Positions 60,963-64,000 of a stretch of DNA of 64,000 bases are shown here, piece after piece (position 1 is the stretch's first letter; the number at the start of each line of letters is the position of its first letter). The position numbers and the translations under genes are program-made. Source of the DNA: Schauerella fraxinea (GTDB taxonomy: Bacteria; Pseudomonadota; Gammaproteobacteria; Burkholderiales; Burkholderiaceae_B). The notes under the pieces are model-generated. The model was given only the letters and a program-made list of their open reading frames with translations. It made no database searches and was not told the DNA's origin. The stretch lies in contig JAVDKK010000003.1 in NCBI GenBank assembly GCA_030849945.1, forward strand, positions 558,001-622,000. The letters run 5' to 3'.

Positions 60963-62299
60963 GCGCACTCGAATTTATCGATCTGCCCCGCGTCCGCCGG
61001 GCGCAGGGTGAGATCACGTTGCCGGGTTCGAAAAGCATTTCGAACCGCGTGTTGTTATTGGCGGCGTTGGCCGAGGGGCGTTGCGAGATCGACGGCTTGC
61101 TCGATTCGGACGACACGCGGGTCATGCTGGCGGCGTTGCGCGCCCTGGGCGTTGAGGTTGCGCACGACGCTGCAGCCAAACGTGCCGTGGTGATTGGCGC
61201 CGCCGGCCGGTTTCCCGTGGCGCGCGCTGATTTGTTTTTGGGCAATGCCGGCACCGCGTTTCGTCCGCTCACCGCCGCGTTGGCGTTGATGGGCGGCGAC
61301 TATCGCCTGTCGGGTGTCCCACGCATGCATGAGCGGCCCATTGGTGACCTGGTCGACGCGTTACGCGGGCTGGATGCGCATGTGGATTATCTCGGCACGG
61401 CGGGTTATCCGCCTTTGGCCATCGGGATGGCCGGCATGGCGGTGGGCGAGGGCGGTTACCGCGTTGGTGTGGAGGGATCGGTATCGAGTCAATTCCTGAC
61501 CGCTTTGCTGCTGGCGGCGCCCGTGCTCACACAGCGCACCGGGCAGCCCTTGGTGCTCGAGGTCAAGGGCACGCTCATTTCCAAGCCCTATATTGAAATC
61601 ACGCTCAATCTGATGGCACGCTTTGGCGTGACGGTCGAGCGTGACGGCTGGGCGCGTTTTACGGTGCCGGCCAACGCGATGTATCGCAGCCCGGCCGCGC
61701 TGCGGGTCGAAGGGGATGCGTCTTCGGCCTCATATTTTCTGGCGCTGGGCGCCATTGGCGGCGGCCCCGTTCGAGTCAACGGTGTGGGTGCCGACAGTAT
61801 TCAGGGTGACGTGGCGTTTGCCGACACCTTGCGTGCCATGGGCGCGCGCGTGGAAGCGGGCGCAGACTGGATGGCGTGCGAAGGCGTGAGCGTGGCCGAT
61901 GGCCAGAAGCTGCGTGCTTTCGATGCCGATTTCAACCTGATCCCCGATGCCGCCATGACGGCCGCCGCGCTGGCGTTGTTCGCTGACGGGCCTTGCCACC
62001 TGCACAATATCGGCAGTTGGCGCGTGAAGGAAACCGATCGCATTCACGCCATGCGTACCGAGCTGGAGAAGCTGGGCGCCACCGTCGATTCGGGTCCGGA
62101 CTGGTTGCGTGTCACACCGCCTGAGGTGCATGCTTGGCGCGATGCGCACATCGGCACCTGGGACGATCACCGGATGGCCATGTGCTTTTCATTGGCGGCA
62201 TTTGGTCCGGCTGCCGTGCGGATTCTCGATCCGGGGTGCGTGAGCAAAACGTTCCCCGATTATTTCGACGTCTACGCCGGACTGCTCACCGAAGGTTGA
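60959..62299 (+). CDS. aroA: AroA, EPSP synthase
   Basis: 5-enolpyruvylshikimate-3-phosphate synthase of the shikimate pathway. The 446-residue protein has the substrate motif LPGSKSISNRVLLLAALAEG, LGNAGTAFRPLTAALAL and PDAAMTAAALALFADG, and ends ...CVSKTFPDYFD. Its LGNAGTAFRP segment is of class I type, as in E. coli. The ATG overlaps the tyrA stop. Confidence 0.96.
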   Translation: MSALEFIDLPRVRRAQGEITLPGSKSISNRVLLLAALAEGRCEIDGLLDSDDTRVMLAALRALGVEVAHDAAAKRAVVIGAAGRFPVARADLFLGNAGTAFRPLTAALALMGGDYRLSGVPRMHERPIGDLVDALRGLDAHVDYLGTAGYPPLAIGMAGMAVGEGGYRVGVEGSVSSQFLTALLLAAPVLTQRTGQPLVLEVKGTLISKPYIEITLNLMARFGVTVERDGWARFTVPANAMYRSPAALRVEGDASSASYFLALGAIGGGPVRVNGVGADSIQGDVAFADTLRAMGARVEAGADWMACEGVSVADGQKLRAFDADFNLIPDAAMTAAALALFADGPCHLHNIGSWRVKETDRIHAMRTELEKLGATVDSGPDWLRVTPPEVHAWRDAHIGTWDDHRMAMCFSLAAFGPAAVRILDPGCVSKTFPDYFDVYAGLLTEG

Positions 62300-62382
62300 G
62301 TGCCGACGGTAGCGTTTGCCCCCAGCCGCGTTCGTGGCAACACGCATTGCAAGCAATAACCCCGCTTTTCAGGATTTTCCAG

Positions 62383-63066
62383 ATGTCGTCCACCTCCGCC
62401 TCCTTCGCTCCGGTTATTACGATCGACGGCCCGACCGCTTCCGGCAAAGGCACGGTGGCCCATGGCGTGGCCGTCGCGCTGGGTTGGGCCGTGCTCGATA
62501 GCGGCGCGTTGTACCGCCTGACGGCATTGGCCGCCATCGAACGCGATATCGCCCCCGATGCGCAGGACGAAATCGCGGCAGTCGCCCAGGCGCTCGACGT
62601 CCGGTTCGACGGCGGCGCGATTCTGTTGGAAGGACGCGACGTTACCGAAGCGATTCGGGACGAGCGCGTGGGCAACATGGCGTCTTGCGTGGCCGCGTTC
62701 CCGGCGGTTCGCGCAGCGCTCCTCGCCCGGCAACGGGCATTCCGGCAGGCGCCGGGCCTGGTTGCCGACGGTCGCGACATGGGTACTGTGGTGTTCCCCG
62801 ATGCGCCCCTGAAGGTGTTTCTGGTGGCCGATGTCGAGGCCCGCGCCCAAAGGCGGTGTAAGCAGTTGATCGACAAGGGAATTCCTGCTAACCTCACAGA
62901 CCTCCTGCGCGATATGCGAGAACGGGATGCGCGCGATACACAACGCGCCGCCGCACCGCTCAAGCCCGCACAGGACGCAAAGCAGCTGGATTCGTCGAAT
63001 CTCACTGCCGAGCAAACGATTCAAACCATTCTCGATTACTGGCGCGATGTCGCGCCGGCTAGCTAA
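62383..63066 (+). CDS. cmk: Cmk, cytidylate kinase
   Basis: Phosphorylates CMP and dCMP. The 227-residue NMP kinase has the P-loop IDGPTASGKGTVAHGVA, DSGALYR, and VADGRDMGTVVFPDAPLKVFL. It starts 83 bases after aroA. The cmk-rpsA order is conserved across proteobacteria. Confidence 0.96.
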   Translation: MSSTSASFAPVITIDGPTASGKGTVAHGVAVALGWAVLDSGALYRLTALAAIERDIAPDAQDEIAAVAQALDVRFDGGAILLEGRDVTEAIRDERVGNMASCVAAFPAVRAALLARQRAFRQAPGLVADGRDMGTVVFPDAPLKVFLVADVEARAQRRCKQLIDKGIPANLTDLLRDMRERDARDTQRAAAPLKPAQDAKQLDSSNLTAEQTIQTILDYWRDVAPAS

Positions 63067-63171
63067 GGGTGGTGTTTACGCCCTAGAAGTGCTCCGGCTG
63101 TTTGGTAAGCGCCAATAGGTTTTTCTGACTCCACTGTTGCGGCCAATCCGTGACGGTGTGTTTATTTAACG

Positions 63172-63187
63172 GGTCCCTCGGGACCGA
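63172..63187 (+). promoter_or_regulatory. Leader hairpin before rpsA
   Basis: GGTCC and GGACC pair around CTC directly before the rpsA initiation region, with only a weak ribosome site (GATGGGTTTCCATTAATG). Structured weak leaders are known from S1 autoregulation in E. coli; function here is inference. Confidence 0.4.
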
Positions 63188-63200
63188 TGGGTTTCCATTA

Positions 63201-64000
63201 ATGTCTTCCGTTCCCTCGTCCGCGCTTGGCGGAGAAAGTTTCGCCGACCTTTTTGCACAGAGCCTTAAAAACCAGGACATGAAGTCCGGTGAGGTCATCA
63301 GTGCTGAAGTCGTTCGCATCGACCACAATTTCGTCGTCGTCAACGCCGGTCTGAAATCCGAAGCGCTCATTCCGCTCGAAGAATTCCTGAACGATCAAGG
63401 CGAACTCGAAGTCAACCCCGGCGATTTCGTCTCGGTTGCCATCGATTCGCTCGAAAACGGCTACGGCGACACCATCTTGTCGCGTGACCGCGCCAAGCGT
63501 CTGTCGGCCTGGCTGCAACTCGAGCGCGCGCTCGAGGACGGCGAGCTGGTTACCGGCACGATCACGGGCAAGGTCAAGGGCGGCCTGACCGTCATGACCA
63601 ACGGCATCCGCGCGTTCCTGCCGGGTTCGCTGGTCGACCTGCGTCCTGTCAAGGACACCACGCCGTACGAAGGCAAGACGCTCGAGTTCAAGGTTATCAA
63701 ACTCGATCGCAAGCGTAACAACGTCGTGCTGTCGCGTCGTCAAGTGCTGGAAGCCAGCATGGGCGAAGAGCGTCAAAAGCTGCTCGAAACGCTGCACGAA
63801 GGCGCCATCGTCAAGGGCGTCGTCAAGAACATCACCGACTACGGCGCCTTTGTGGACCTGGGCGGCATCGATGGTCTGTTGCACATCACCGATATGGCAT
63901 GGCGTCGTGTGCGTCACCCGTCGGAAGTCCTGCAAGTGGGTCAAGAAGTCGAAGCCAAGGTCCTCAAGTTCGACCAAGAGAAGAGCCGCGTCTCCCTGGG
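63201..64000 (+). CDS. rpsA: RpsA, ribosomal protein S1 (start only)
   Basis: The first 266 codons of ribosomal protein S1; the gene runs beyond the window. S1 repeats are seen from about residue 30 (GEVISAEVVRIDHNFVVVNAGLKSEALIPLEEF), with further repeats near 115 (VTGTITGKVKGGLTVMTNGIRAFLPGSLVD) and 200 (VKGVVKNITDYGAFVDLGGIDGLLHITDM). S1 helps structured or weak-leader mRNAs bind the 30S subunit. It follows cmk after a 134-base spacer. Confidence 0.96.
   Translation, partial: MSSVPSSALGGESFADLFAQSLKNQDMKSGEVISAEVVRIDHNFVVVNAGLKSEALIPLEEFLNDQGELEVNPGDFVSVAIDSLENGYGDTILSRDRAKRLSAWLQLERALEDGELVTGTITGKVKGGLTVMTNGIRAFLPGSLVDLRPVKDTTPYEGKTLEFKVIKLDRKRNNVVLSRRQVLEASMGEERQKLLETLHEGAIVKGVVKNITDYGAFVDLGGIDGLLHITDMAWRRVRHPSEVLQVGQEVEAKVLKFDQEKSRVSL

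Overview
The window is one contiguous stretch of a high-GC betaproteobacterial chromosome, most likely an Alcaligenaceae member related to Bordetella, Achromobacter and Pusillimonas. Four things support this. The tmRNA tag reads ANDERFALAA. The block fabH-fabD-fabG-acpP-fabF-(small membrane protein)-rpoE-rseA-rseB-degP-lepA-lepB-rnc-era-recO is present. So is the block ompA/gyrA-serC-pheA-hisC-tyrA-aroA-cmk-rpsA. A complete ftrABCD iron-uptake operon of the Bordetella type is also there. No insertion sequence, phage, CRISPR array or tRNA gene was recognised. Almost all coding capacity is assignable to ordinary chromosomal genes.

Layout. 1-3780: fatty-acid synthesis (fabH end, fabD, fabG, acpP, fabF). 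3784-8077: envelope-stress sigma factor with its anti-sigma system and a Do-type protease. 8236-13195: lepA, lepB, rnc, era, recO. 13498-17880: BI-1-like membrane protein, a small acidic protein, holC, pepA and divergent lptF. 17983-22988: LysR regulator, orphan branched-chain-type binding protein, mmsA and a CysB-type regulator. 23106-28754: small DUF2325 protein with an iron-type promoter, NlpC/P60 lipoprotein, prpE, UMF1-type MFS transporter and bamD. 28783-34006: rluD, pgeF and the PHA genes phaC, phaB, phaR. 34324-37468: ftrABCD. 37572-44788: PhzF-like protein, BON protein, DUF1328 peptide, LPS-kinase-like protein, COG3146 acyltransferase, DUF455 protein, an exported manganese-type SOD and two unknown genes. 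44996-50862: gamma-glutamyltransferase-like enzyme with a peptide-binding protein, a soluble PAS-PAS chemotaxis receptor and an unknown gene. 51090-51456: ssrA. 51546-53615: gph, ubiG and ompA on the minus strand. 53988-64000: gyrA, then the serC-to-rpsA aromatic amino acid superoperon, cut by the window edge.

How the genes work together. Many genes are translationally coupled by ATGA or similar overlaps (3784 gene/rpoE, rseA/rseB, rnc/era, prpE/MFS, rluD/pgeF, ftrC/ftrD, gph/ubiG, serC/pheA, hisC/tyrA, tyrA/aroA). The pair mmsA plus prpE suggests propionate and branched-chain amino acid carbon flow, which can also supply PHA monomers.

The most unusual structural signal is a series of unrelated short tandem duplications. 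Five lie in intergenic spacers (13242-13419, 34028-34196, 39186-39285, 42465-42530, 43499-43540). One lies in frame inside pgeF (30060-30149), giving a six-residue Thr/Ala/Gly-rich repeat. Other signals worth testing are a triple half-site LysR operator at 18933-18961, a Fur-like promoter before the DUF2325 gene, and the exported Mn-type SOD. No clearly new multi-gene system was found.
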